From Hofstenia miamia (Eukaryota > Xenacoelomorpha > Acoela), in contig SCFE01000031.1 in the NCBI GenBank assembly GCA_004352715.1, positions 2,127,023 to 2,191,022 of the forward strand: DNA of 64,000 bases, written 5' to 3'. The notes below the pieces were generated by a model that saw nothing but the letters and a program-made list of their open reading frames with translations, did not search any database and was not told the origin of the DNA. Below are positions 48,505-60,846 of the stretch, in pieces (position 1 is the stretch's first letter; each line of letters opens with the position of its first letter). A program made the position numbers and the translations under genes.

Positions 48505-48512
48505 TCTTTTAT
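48362..48512 (-). CDS. TMEM94: TMEM94-like exon 1 with probable start codon (ATG at 48504)
   Basis: The reading frame opens at ATG 48504 and encodes 47 codons plus two bases. The stretch GLSHHQALEQLYTEIQHEL matches the N-terminal amphipathic helix of vertebrate TMEM94 (GLSTRKALSVLKEQLE). An acceptor-like CTGTTTAG ends just upstream at 48513, so eight bases of 5' UTR are probably in this exon and at least one non-coding exon lies further right. The donor used here, AAG/GTTTGG, is not ideal. It was chosen because it alone keeps the frame into exon 2. A better-looking GTAAAT a few codons later would break that frame. Confidence 0.85.
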
Positions 48513-51500
48513 CTAAACAGCAAAGTTAGTAACCATACAAAAAATGACATTGAACCCAAGTAAAAAATCAGGTCACATAAGTTAAATTTACTTTTATAGG
48601 AAACTTGTTCAGATATTATATTCATAGCATCAAATGTATCGAAATGAACGGGTTCTAGATAGGGTGGTTGCCTGGGAAAGCTCCCCAAACAAGAACTATC
48701 TATTGTATCTATAACATATCTTTCGTGAAAAACACGTTAATTAGTACCATTGAAGTTTTATTAGAAAAAACAGGTCTTTATCTTTTGAGCGACCCTACAA
48801 CTTCAAAATAGTTGAAAATTTATAAGATATATATCAAATTTAATAATATTTAATACTAAGAAGTCATTTAGAAACTAAGAACGCGAGAAATTTAACTCAA
48901 TAAACGAAATGCAGTCCTAATAATGATATAAAATGTATGAATATTCCAAATCTACAAGAACCTAATTCTGAAAAATTCTAAATGTTTTGAAAATCTATGA
49001 CTAGGTACCCTTAGATGTAAAAAAAGCTGAAACAATAAATTTAGCATGATGAAACAAGCATGTTGATGTGAGAATAGTTTAGAATAGATTACAAATTCAT
49101 GTCCTCTAATTGAAATTTCAAATATATCACCATTATCTAGGAACATCCAGTCGTTGGTCCAATAATCTTCAAAAAAACCCGCGTTATTTGCATAAAACAT
49201 TATGGATGTTGAGAAGATAGTAATCAAATCTAGAGATTGTAATGCCTTAGCGATTAGCCTACCACCAAATTAAAATTCGTCTCTAATAGATAGCATTTAA
49301 TATTTCGGCAGTTGATTAAAAATTAAAATATTTATTCACAATTAATAATTTATCAAACGCGAGCGAAATGATGCGAATACAAATTAAAAGGCAGAGCAGA
49401 AATTTTTTAAATTATCATGATTTGATCATAATTCAATTCCAAACATTATCACACGAGACAATTTACTCATGGCGTAGTTAGTCATCTGACAGCTTAGAGG
49501 ATCATTCCCACACAATAATTTGTGTCAATATTTAAAACTGATTACTGCATGCAGAAGATAACATCCGTCGAAATACGCGTGCATAGAAAGATTAAAAGAA
49601 AAATTAAAGAAATATAGCGCTGTTTTTCCGCGAGGTCGAGACTTTGAATTGTGCATGGATGCAAAAGGACATTTAATAATCAATCAAATAAATTGGAAAT
49701 GAATTAACTTTGTTCCATCTGTTATACTTTCACCTAATTTCCTCTTTATAACCAATAAATGGAAAATTTCGTAATTTCATGAAATAGGCATTTCAAAATG
49801 TAAGCGCGCACATTTTTCCGTACTCCAATTTCAACGCATAGTTTGCAAATGTGAAATGGGAAAATTTACAATTTAAATATTGATTGGCAACCAATAATTG
49901 GATTCAAACCCCAAAATATACTTTATTTAATCAGTGGAGATTTTCTGTTAAATGTGTTGTGATACAGATAACTGACAACGTGGATAAATAATAGATACAT
50001 TGTAGAGCAGCAAATACGATGCCATTTCCATTACCCCGCGCAGAAGCGAAGTGGTTCTTTGTCAGAAATAAGGATCATTTTTTCGAACAGTTGAAAAGTA
50101 AAATAGTTTTTATTAACACTTAATTTAAAATTCGCGCACACCCATACTTTCAACGCTGATATTACTGATTCTACTCACGGACGCAGTCTACAAGATAAGT
50201 TTCAGTTATTTCGGTTTAATTAAAATGTCATAAGGCATCTGAAACTGAACAAAGAATGTGGTAAGGCATAGTCCTCGGAGAGCAGCCGCCAATGGTAATT
50301 GAATAAAAAAACAGCGCTAAAATCATCTTCGCTATAAAATCAATTTATCACAAATTAAACATGGTTGGGTGATATCAAGACGACAAAATAATAAAGCAGA
50401 AGCTGTAATAGGAAATTAAGAAAAACCTTTCTGAACATTGACCGTATGTGTGTCAAGTTCAAATCTTAATTAATTTATATAAATGACTTTTTCCTTACAC
50501 TTTGTTGAACCCACTCCCACGGGCGAGGCTGACATGTAATGATTAGGGATGTTATATCCCTTGTGGAAACCTATATATATANNNNNNNNNNNNNNNNNNN
50601 NNNNNNNNNNNNNNNNNTATATATACGTTTATCCAATTCTTAAAAACTAAAACAATTGAATTTCATAAGTTACTTTTTTATATTGGCCTGGCTATATTGG
50701 GTTTGGGGGGCTACTTGTTGCATTTAAGGGGCTATATCCCCTGCCCATTTCACGTATCATCTTAATAGTTATATTTCAATATCCTTATTGATGGGGAAGG
50801 AGAGAGGTAATTAAAAAATGAATGTATTGTAGGTAGAATGCAACAGAATACTAAAATTTTCTTCAACGTTGTAGGAAACCCATTACAATGGGAAATTTAT
50901 ATGAAAATCTGTAAATGAATTTGCACAAAGACTCTGAAATTACTGTGTGGAGGTCTATGAAAATTTGTGCATACACTAGACTCTTTCATGCAAAAATTAA
51001 TTCATTTGATTTTTAATAACAATCTAGACAGAAACATGGAAGGAAAACTAAAATTTGTGTATACACTAGACAAATATTTAACAAAATATTTCGTAGCCAT
51101 GTTATGAAAAACAGATAAAATAAATGCAATGGAAACTGAATAGTCATTTGTTCGAAAACCGTAACAATCCAAGGGCTGCCAAAAAATTCACCTTAACGCT
51201 AGCTGCTCATTAAAGAAAACGTAACTAATAGAAGATTCATGGTTTATCATTTAACAATTGATTATGGACATGTATTGAGAAGAGATTATCAATTCACAAT
51301 GAGATAACTAGCCATAGCGTGAAAAATATAATTATTACTTGAAAATTAACAAAAACACCTCATTATAGTTCAAAAACTAATGTGATTTAAAAACTGTTGT
51401 AAAGAAATGGAATATACAACGGTTGGTTATTGATCACTATTAACTTAATAGTAACTAAAGTGTAATGACCCTCCTAAACATTACACGTTCAAATCTTAAC

Positions 51501-53361
51501 GCAATTCGATTTTTTACTGTAGTTGCATTGGAAATCAAAATGGAACCAACTTAATAAATCAGTTAATGATAAGGTACTGAATTGAAAGCAACTCAATGTA
51601 TGGATAGCATGGGAAGTGAAGAAATTAATACTGTTTAAAATAAAAGCTGTTCACTTGAGAGAAAAGTGTTGCCATCGACACAGTTTGTTGAAAGCACTAA
51701 ATTACAGAGTATTTATTAATACTCGTATTTCGCCCCAAGCATCTGACAAAGACAGTAATAAAAAAGTGTCAAATCTCTGCTAAAATCCAAATTATCGATT
51801 CTTATAATTAAGCCACACCAGTAAGTGATGCACTTAGCAAACAGTCTCTCTTTAAGTACATTGCTTTGTAGCATACTACGACAGATAATTGATAACTGTC
51901 GAATCACTAAAACACTCAACATTACAGTACCTCCATTTTTAATTAATCAATAACAAAAATATTGTCTTAAAATCTTCATAAATACTGACCACAATCAAAT
52001 TATCAAATAAACAGGTAGATTTTACATTACATATTTTATATCTTTAAAATTACTATAACTCATAGTTGAAAACAGACTATGAAAAAATTGTAATTACAAT
52101 TTCGTTGCAATGCCACCAAATTTGTATTAATATGTAATGAAACCTTAAAAGTAAACTAATAATTATGAAAATATGTTTTATAAGGGTAACATTCTAAAAT
52201 TGGATTTCTATTTTTGTATAAGGCTCTTACTGAATAAAAAAGTCGAATAAATGTAGAGTAAATTTAACAAACACACGTGTGCAAAATATTTGATATTAAT
52301 GCATAATTGTTTATTGAAAATATGTATCAACAAACCTGTTAATGAATTACATCACAATGGGTGATAAGATATGCGCAAGTTAAAAGATCCATTGCGCATG
52401 TGAACTTAGCGTAAATTAATTCAACACCCTCATGCAAGGGAGGCGAGTAAATTAATAAATTCAACTGGCATTGACAGAAATCAATAGCGGAGAAATAACA
52501 ATGATAGTGAAATTATTGTGTACTTTTGAGACTTTAATATCAGCCAACCGCGTTCCCCAATAAGTTAATACACTCAACATTTCAGACATGAATAAAGTAG
52601 TCAAAATTTATTAGTCACAGCTAGAAACAAAGGCCAAGCATCACATCACATTAATTTAAATGCCAGGCGATCTTCATTCAATCTAAAAGCACACCCAAAA
52701 GACCTAATTCCACTAATACATCAAGCAAATTGATTTAGAATGGAATTTGGGTGGAAACTACAATATGTGACCTGGCAATGGTTAGGCGTTAAATTGTTAT
52801 AGGAAAATTGGAAAACAACTTGTTCAAAATATCATAAAGCATAAAACTTATTATAATAATTAGCAAAGCAATAGAAAATTAATAGCTTTTTCTCAAATAC
52901 AACGAATTATTAAATTAGGAAAGAATCCTTAGAAATAAGTAATTTATTTCCATTAAACACTAAACAATGAAACCTAGCGCCAAATTGGCAAAATAATAAG
53001 AAATGCTTTCATCTGCTGAATTAATAATTCGTATTTACTTAGAATCGTACGTAGTGCCTGTATAGAACAGGGTCAAAATTCAAATTTATGGAAATTGTTA
53101 TGATTAGGGCTATGGCTAAATTTGGATAGCTATAGTGAAACAATTTTATCTAGCGGGTTTATTAAATCCGGTACGTGTAAGAGACGACCAACATAGCGAT
53201 AATCACATGATAAAAAAAATTAAAAAATAATAATCAAGTACGTATCTAAATATGGTTAAAGAAATTAAATTAAAGTACCTAGTTTGTCTACAGAAAAAAA
53301 CTTTTATAATGTAACTTAAAAGTGTAATATATAATTTTCAAAAACATGAGAAATGACCCTT

Positions 53362-53402
<41 letters not shown>

Positions 53403-55094
53403 NNNNNNNNNNNNNNNNNNNNNNNNNNNNNNNNNNNNNNNNNNNNNNNNNNNNNNNNNNNNNNNNNNNNNNNNNNNNNNNNNNNNNNNNNNNNNNNNNN
53501 NNNNNNNNNNNNNNNNNNNNNNNNNNNNNNNNNNNNNNNNNNNNNNNNNNNNNNNNNNNNNNNNNNNNNNNNNNNNNNNNNATATATATGCCATATATGC
53601 CAATATATCCACAAGCTATCTACTTTTGATTCGCACAAATTTACAATTATAAATAGGATAGTAACTGGTGACAGAACATCCAATGCTTCCCAAAATTTAT
53701 AAATCAATATGCGAAAAATGCGATCACTACAATGTTAATAGAAAAATTTAATGTTCTTGCATTATATGATATTAATAAATGAAATACAAGCAGAATAACA
53801 AACTAAATAAATTTGTTAAAAAATAATAAAACATTTCTGATCAAAGCTAGTATATAAATATAAGCATTAGGGGAAAAAAATTGCAATTAAATTGTCGACC
53901 AAAACAGTTTCAATTAAGCATCTGAATAATAAATTCCTTATAAAAAAATTTACAATTCTAAATGTTAAATGTCAGGCTTGCCACAAAAGCATCTCTAATA
54001 CGCGAATACAACAATATTTTAGAAGTTACTATGTATACGAAAATTGCACATATTTAAAGAATATCAGCACATTAATAAAATAATCAAAGTATTTNNNNNN
54101 NNNNNNNNNNNNNNNNNNNNNNNNNNNNNNNNNNNNNNNNNNNNNNNNNNNNNNNNNNNNNNNNNNNNNNNNNNNNNNNNNNNNNNNNNNNNNNNNNNNN
54201 NNNNNNNNNNNNNNNNNNNNNNNNNNNNNNNNNNNNNNNNNNNNNNNNNNNNNNNNNNNNNNNNNNNNNNNNNNNNNNNNNNNNNNNNNNNNNNNNNNNN
54301 NNNNNNNNNNNNNNNNNNNNNNNNNNNNNNNNNNNNNNNNNNNNNNNNNNNNNNNNNNNNNNNNNNNNNNNNNNNNNNNNNNNNNNNNNNNNNNNNNNNN
54401 NNNNNNNNNNNNNNNNNNNNNNNNNNNNNNNNNNNNNNNNNNNNNNNNNNNNNNNNNNNNNNNNNNNNNNNNNNNNNNNNNNNNNNNNNNNNNNNNNNNN
54501 NNNNNNNNNNNNNNNNNNNNNNNNNNNNNNNNNNNNNNNNNNNNNNNNNNNNNNNNNNNNNNNNNNNNNNNNNNNNNNNNNNNNNNNNNNNNNNNNNNNN
54601 NNNNNNNNNNNNNNNNNNNNNNNNNNNNNNNNNNNNNNNNNNNNNNNNNNNNNNNNNNNNNNNNNNNNNNNNNNNNNNNNNNNNNNNNNNNNNNNNNNNN
54701 NNNNNNNNNNNNNNNNNNNNNNNNNNNNNNNNNNNNNNNNNNNNNNNNNNNNNNNNNNNNNNNNNNNNNNNNNNNNNNNNNNNNNNNNNNNNNNNNNNNN
54801 NNNNNNNNNNNNNNNNNNNNNNNNNNNNNNNNNNNNNNNNNNNNNNNNNNNNNNNNNNNNNNNNNNNNNNNNNNNNNNNNNNNNNNNNNNNNNNNNNNNN
54901 NNNNNNNNNNNNNNNNNNNNNNNNNNNNNNNNNNNNNNNNNNNNNNNNNNNNNNNNNNNNNNNNNNNNNNNNNNNNNNNNNNNNNNNNNNNNNNNNNNNN
55001 NNNNNNNNNNNNNNNNNNNNNNNNNNNNNNNNNNNNNNNNNNNNNNNNNNNNNNNNNNNNNNNNNNNNNNNNNNNNNNNNNNNNNNNNNNNNNN
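48513..55094. other. upstream region of the TMEM94-like gene, no gene recognised
   Basis: AT-rich, with N runs at 50582-50617, 53403-53581 and 54095-55094, the first two bordered by TA tracts. The 5' untranslated exon and promoter of the minus-strand gene should lie in or beyond this part, but no sequence signal locates them. Confidence 0.5.
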
Positions 55095-56430
55095 AAAGAC
55101 AAGTTTTCATTGGTATAATCATAGGTTTGCAGTGTCCCAAGTAAAATTTCAGCACCGTCGTTGCTTTCATAATTCCCAGGCACAATTACCGTATTATCGT
55201 CGGCATAAGCAACAATGAATATTGAGCCAAATTTTATTGTAGTAAAGTTGTCACTAGTAGTTCTATTGTAAGGCAATGGAGTTGAAACAGTTCCCTGGGT
55301 TACTCGGACATCAGTTTCAGCAAGGGGGAACCCTGACTATTAAATACAGTAAAATGCTTACGACATTGATGGAAACTAGTGTACCAATTGAGGTACCAAT
55401 GTGAGGATTGAGGTGAGGGATGCTCCTCAGACTTTCTAGACTTGCATAACTTGTAGTGTCAAATGCTTTTGTCATGTCTTATGTAATAACGACAATAATT
55501 AAAAGTGGAACGATAAATTTTAACTTAATTGATTACTTTTAATAGAACATATGTTGTGAGCTTTTTAATCGAAATCCATATTTGTGCTTTAAAATAAAGT
55601 GCTGGTAGGATTTGTTGACTAATTTTTCATAAATAGCCCTTTCAAAAACCCTCGCTAGAATTGAAGTGATTGCGACAGGACCAAAGGCCTTCAAACTATT
55701 GGGTTGCTTCACTTTAGTAATGGGCATGTTAGCTACTTTCCAACCATCAGAGATTTTGCATTGAATAGAGAAAGATTAAATAGCGAAAAGATTGGAAATC
55801 CTAGAATGTGTGCGAAATTTTTATAACTCCAAAATGGAATAATGAACCAAATATCTATTTTATAAAATTGTAAATATCATAAGTAAGGTGATGGATCGCA
55901 TTAGGTTTCTTCAGAGATATTGCATTTGATAATCTAATATTGAATGGGCTTAGTCATTCTTCTTTTTGTCTATATACAATTTGCAGTTCCGAATTCTAAT
56001 GTTTTCTTTTGGTGCACCCCGCTTACTTAGCAATTGTTTTTCGATTTCTAGATCATGCTTGTTGAGTTCACGGGGAATGTAAACTAGCTCTTCACTGACA
56101 GGTTGTTTATAAGTTCCCAGATTAAAAGCTCGTGCCATTACTTTCCGTGCAGTCAAGCAATTGGTTTGGCAATCTTTTCATTCAAATTTTGAATTTCTTC
56201 ATGAATTCGATGAACTTATTTTTTAACATCAATAGTTTTCTTAACTTCATCCAAACAGTCGTTACAATGCCGCAAAATGTTTGAGAACTTTACAATATTT
56301 TTAAACTCAACTTTTGTTATGCCGAGACAGTGTCCTTGCCACCAGCAATGGCAGCTTGCCCATTGAATCAACTGTCAGTTCGCCTTGGTCCCACACGTTG
56401 CACAGCCGTCTGGTGCGGAGTCACCACGGC
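55095..56430 (-). mobile_element. non-LTR retrotransposon fragment (ORF1 tail plus reverse transcriptase), degenerate
   Basis: On the minus strand, reading right to left, two coding parts are visible. The first (56156-55950) has ARKVMARAFNLGTY, VYIPRELNKHDLEIEKQLL and IRIRNCKLYID, the pattern of ORF1 proteins of CR1-like elements. The second is reverse transcriptase: SLKAFGPVAITSILARVFER (about 55700-55640), TKAFDTTSYASL (motif A, about 55480), TQGTVSTPLPYN and FIVAYADDNTVIVPG (motif C with the catalytic YADD, about 55180-55220). Frameshifts break it, and it runs into the N gap at 55094. Only about 220 bp separate ORF1 from the reverse transcriptase, so the endonuclease region is missing. Confidence 0.85.
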
Positions 56431-56493
56431 GATCCCGTCATCCTTTGTGATGTGAAATAAACTTAATCAAACTGTATAATAAACAGGAGAATA

Positions 56494-57405
56494 NNNNNNN
56501 NNNNNNNNNNNNNNNNNNNNNNNNNNNNNNNNNNNNNNNNNNNNNNNNNNNNNNNNNNNNNNNNNNNNNNNNNNNNNNNNNNNNNNNNNNNNNNNNNNNN
56601 NNNNNNNNNNNNNNNNNNNNNNNNNNNNNNNNNNNNNNNNNNNNNNNNNNNNNNNNNNNNNNNNNNNNNNNNNNNNNNNNNNNNNNNNNNNNNNNNNNNN
56701 NNNNNNNNNNNNNNNNNNNNNNNNNNNNNNNNNNNNNNNNNNNNNNNNNNNNNNNNNNNNNNNNNNNNNNNNNNNNNNNNNNNNNNNNNNNNNNNNNNNN
56801 NNNNNNNNNNNNNNNNNNNNNNNNNNNNNNNNNNNNNNNNNNNNNNNNNNNNNNNNNNNNNNNNNNNNNNNNNNNNNNNNNNNNNNNNNNNNNNNNNNNN
56901 NNNNNNNNNNNNNNNNNNNNNNNNNNNNNNNNNNNNNNNNNNNNNNNNNNNNNNNNNNNNNNNNNNNNNNNNNNNNNNNNNNNNNNNNNNNNNNNNNNNN
57001 NNNNNNNNNNNNNNNNNNNNNNNNNNNNNNNNNNNNNNNNNNNNNNNNNNNNNNNNNNNNNNNNNNNNNNNNNNNNNNNNNNNNNNNNNNNNNNNNNNNN
57101 NNNNNNNNNNNNNNNNNNNNNNNNNNNNNNNNNNNNNNNNNNNNNNNNNNNNNNNNNNNNNNNNNNNNNNNNNNNNNNNNNNNNNNNNNNNNNNNNNNNN
57201 NNNNNNNNNNNNNNNNNNNNNNNNNNNNNNNNNNNNNNNNNNNNNNNNNNNNNNNNNNNNNNNNNNNNNNNNNNNNNNNNNNNNNNNNNNNNNNNNNNNN
57301 NNNNNNNNNNNNNNNNNNNNNNNNNNNNNNNNNNNNNNNNNNNNNNNNNNNNNNNNNNNNNNNNNNNNNNNNNNNNNNNNNNNNNNNNNNNNNNNNNNNN
57401 NNNNN
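56494..57405. other. assembly gap (912 N)
   Basis: Unknown sequence. It lies just upstream, in element direction, of the minus-strand LINE, so the missing 5' part of that element might fall here. Confidence 0.95.
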
Positions 57406-57420
57406 CTAGAGTTATGAGTA

Positions 57421-57843
57421 CCGTACCTCCCGGCGATTAAGCCCAAAATATTGCCTAAAATTTTGGAGGACGACTTATTGGCCGGGTGCATCTTTAATCC
57501 ATATTATTCGAGTCATTACAGGTCGGTAATTTAAGCAAACACAATATAGCACAGGTATATACTGCTACATGCATAGTAATTTACGCTAGTAGAACACTTT
57601 ATTTATGAACAATTTAAAATCCAAAGATGTAGTCTCCTCTTAACCATCGCACATACTTGAAAACCGCAAAATAATTTCCGTGTTCGATCGTTTTCCTGAA
57701 TTTTCACTTGAAAAAAATCATCGTCATGATTTCAAATCTTGGGGTCGGATTAATCGGTGGTGTTAGCAAAATTTCCTGTTTTTTCGGGTCAGAAATTACC
57801 CTTGGCTTATTCGGAGAGTAGGTCTAATCGCCGGGAGGTACGG
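57421..57843. mobile_element. TA-flanked MITE, 423 bp
   Basis: The left end CCGTACCTCCCGGCGATTA is matched exactly, inverted, by TAATCGCCGGGAGGTACGG at the right end (19 bp). TA lies directly outside each end (57419-57420 and 57844-57845), as for Tc/mariner-superfamily elements. It has no transposase. A GC-rich end in AT-rich DNA stands out. Confidence 0.85.
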
Positions 57844-58312
57844 TATTTAAATAATTTTTTACAGAAATGGTTTGATTAGTTCCTAAATTTAATTTGAAGT
57901 TTATATAAATTTAAACTAATAATATTTAATTAAAAAATACGGATATTTTTATTTAATCTGGTTCAAGAACTACAAGTGAATATAGTTTTTGAAATAATTT
58001 TTAGAAAGAAGTTGTGAGTTAAAATAGAACTGTTAGACGGTGTGAACATTTGCCTTAGATATTTTGAAAATCATAACTTAGAAACAATACAAGAAGAGTA
58101 CGCAACGGAGAAATAAATATAGATGATGGACTTGTGCTTCTAGAGCAAAACATCATTGACCTTAAGACGAGTCGAAGGTTCACTCTTGCCACATAATTGA
58201 TTGTTTCGCATGAAGGATATGTAGTAAATTCGAAATGGGGTTTTCGCGGAAATTGAAGAATTGATGTTATTGTCATCATGAAATTGTGAATCAGGCAAAA
58301 TATTTTCAATTT

Positions 58313-58673
58313 ACAAAATGTATTCTTTATGAACACGATGATATGCCGAAAAAAACTAAAATTCGGAATTTAACTATTGAATACGTTCCATCAGAAATTC
58401 ACACTATACTAGTTTTAGAAGTCTTTATAAAACTTTTGNNNNNNNNNNNNNNNNNNNNNNNNNNNNNNNNNNNNNNNNNNNNNNNNNNNNNNNNNNNNNN
58501 NNNNNNNNNNNNNNNNNNNNNNNNNNNNNNNNNNNNNNNNNNAATTTACAAAATGTATTCTTTATGAACACGATGATATGCCGAAAAAAACTAAAATTCG
58601 GAATTTAACTATTGAATACGTCCATCAGAAATTCACACTATACTATTTTTAGAAGTCTTTATAAAACTTTTGA
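58313..58673. repeat. about 126-bp direct repeat around a 104-N gap
   Basis: 58313-58438 is repeated at about 58543-58668, nearly unchanged, on the two sides of Ns 58439-58542. This looks like an unmerged contig overlap. No function is seen in the repeated sequence. Confidence 0.85.
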
Positions 58674-60818
58674 GAGAATCACTAGTGAAGTTAAATTTCT
58701 AGTTCCTCTAGTATATGAAGCATTTCCTTTTTATTCATAATTGAATTTTCAGGTGTGTCTGCAGTGCCCTATGGCGCTTAAAAATTTGGCTTAGAATTTC
58801 AATGAGCCAATCAGTGATATCCAAGCGCTTTATAAGGTCATTCCTGGTCGGAGGTTATGCTTAAAAAGTTATACAAGTTATTTTTTAATATTCACATATC
58901 CCATATGATATTATCTTGTTGCGACGCCATTATTGTTGGCCCTTGACTTGGTAAACAAATAATTACGCTAAATGCAGACTTTCATTCTTGACAGTCATTT
59001 TTAGGAAGACGTATCCTTCAAAATGACACAATCTTTTCACTACTTCAAATTTTTAGAGAGCTTCGATTAAATCTTATATTTTTCTTAATTTTGTCAAATT
59101 ACAAATCACGAAGTTTGCATTTCGTTTTCAAATAATGTTGGGGTTGTTTGAAAAATTTCAGGGGATATATATATATATATATATATNNNNNNNNNNNNNN
59201 NNNNNNNNNNNNNNNNNNNNNNNNNNNNNNNNNNNNNNNNNNNNNNNNNNNNNNNNNNNNNNNNNNNNNNNNNNNNNNNNNNNNNNNNNNNNNNNNNNNN
59301 NNNNNNNNNNNNNNNNNNNNNNNNNNNNNNNNNNNNNNNNNNNNNNNNNNNNNNNNNNNNNNNNNNNNNNNNNNNNNNNNNNNNNNNNNNNNNNNNNNNN
59401 NNNNNNNNNNNNNNNNNNNNNNNNNNNNNNNNNNNNNNNNNNNNNNNNNNNNNNNNNNNNNNNNNNNNNNNNNNNNNNNNNNNNNNNNNNNNNNNNNNNN
59501 NNNNNNNNNNNNNNNNNNNNNNNNNNNNNNNNNNNNNNNNNNNNNNNNNNNNNNNNNNNNNNNNNNNNNNNNNNNNNNNNNNNNNNNNNNNNNNNNNNNN
59601 NNNNNNNNNNNNNNNNNNNNNNNNNNNNNNNNNNNNNNNNNNNNNNNNNNNNNNNNNNNNNNNNNNNNNNNNNNNNNNNNNNNNNNNNNNNNNNNNNNNN
59701 NNNNNNNNNNNNNNNNNNNNNNNNNNNNNNNNNNNNNNNNNNNNNNNNNNNNNNNNNNNNNNNNNNNNNNNNNNNNNNNNNNNNNNNNNNNNNNNNNNNN
59801 NNNNNNNNNNNNNNNNNNNNNNNNNNNNNNNNNNNNNNNNNNNNNNNNNNNNNNNNNNNNNNNNNNNNNNNNNNNNNNNNNNNNNNNNNNNNNNNNNNNN
59901 NNNNNNNNNNNNNNNNNNNNNNNNNNNNNNNNNNNNNNNNNNNNNNNNNNNNNNNNNNNNNNNNNNNNNNNNNNNNNNNNNNNNNNNNNNNNNNNNNNNN
60001 NNNNNNNNNNNNNNNNNNNNNNNNNNNNNNNNNNNNNNNNNNNNNNNNNNNNNNNNNNNNNNNNNNNNNNNNNNNNNNNNNNNNNNNNNNNNNNNNNNNN
60101 NNNNNNNNNNNNNNNNNNNNNNNNNNNNNNNNNNNNNNNNNNNNNNNNNNNNNNNNNNNNNNNNNNNNNNNNNNNNNNNNNNNNNNACAATTTTTGCAAA
60201 ATTAGGAAGGTTATACCAATATCATACATAAAATGAGCATATTTCGAAAAAAATATGAAGCTATAACTTTAACAAACGTCAAGAATTTCGCCAATTCTCA
60301 CTAAGAAAGATTTATACAGTTTTGACAAAATTTTAAGAATTCAAGACTAAGCGGGTTTCTAAAACACAATTTAAATGAAATACTTTCAAGCAGACTGTAA
60401 ATTTTTATCATTTAAAAAAAACACCGAATGCATAGTGGTACTACATATATACCTTGTCTAAGTAGATATTTGAGTAAAATAGATTTTTTAGGTTTGTTAA
60501 TATTTACATTAGACTCATTACTTTAACCTAGCAGTTTTCTGTGAGTTAGGATATCTATACACCTACAATAATGGACTAGATTTTGTTGTTATTCTATACA
60601 CTCTTTTCCATTAGGTGTTACCATGCTTTGAATATGCTTATAACATTGAATGGTTAATTAAGGAGTGTCCTATTCTAATATTGTGAATAAAAATCATCTT
60701 ATCAATGTATAATGATCACATTTATTACTTATTTCGTTCCTAAAATATTAAAAACACAACATATGGTTTGTTTAAAGTTTATTTATTTATTTAATATCTA
60801 ATACAGCCCATTGAAATC
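58674..60818. other. no gene; TA tract and 1000-N gap
   Basis: AT-rich on both sides of the gap 59187-60186, which begins in a TA tract (59165-59186). Nothing coding recognised. Confidence 0.5.
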
Positions 60819-60846
60819 CCCGTGCATAGCACGGGCAGTTTACTAG
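60819..60846 (+). mobile_element. probable Helitron 3' end
   Basis: A stem CCCGTGC/GCACGGG with loop ATA (60819-60835) is followed seven bases later by CTAG (60843-60846). A short GC hairpin just before CTRR is the hallmark of Helitron 3' ends, and this CCCGTGC..GCACGGG form is common in invertebrate copies. The next base is C rather than the expected T. The 5' end was not found and may be in the gap 59187-60186. Confidence 0.6.

Noticed and set aside
53353-60236. Very long frames spanning N runs
   Set aside because: They are unknown residues across gaps and carry no information.
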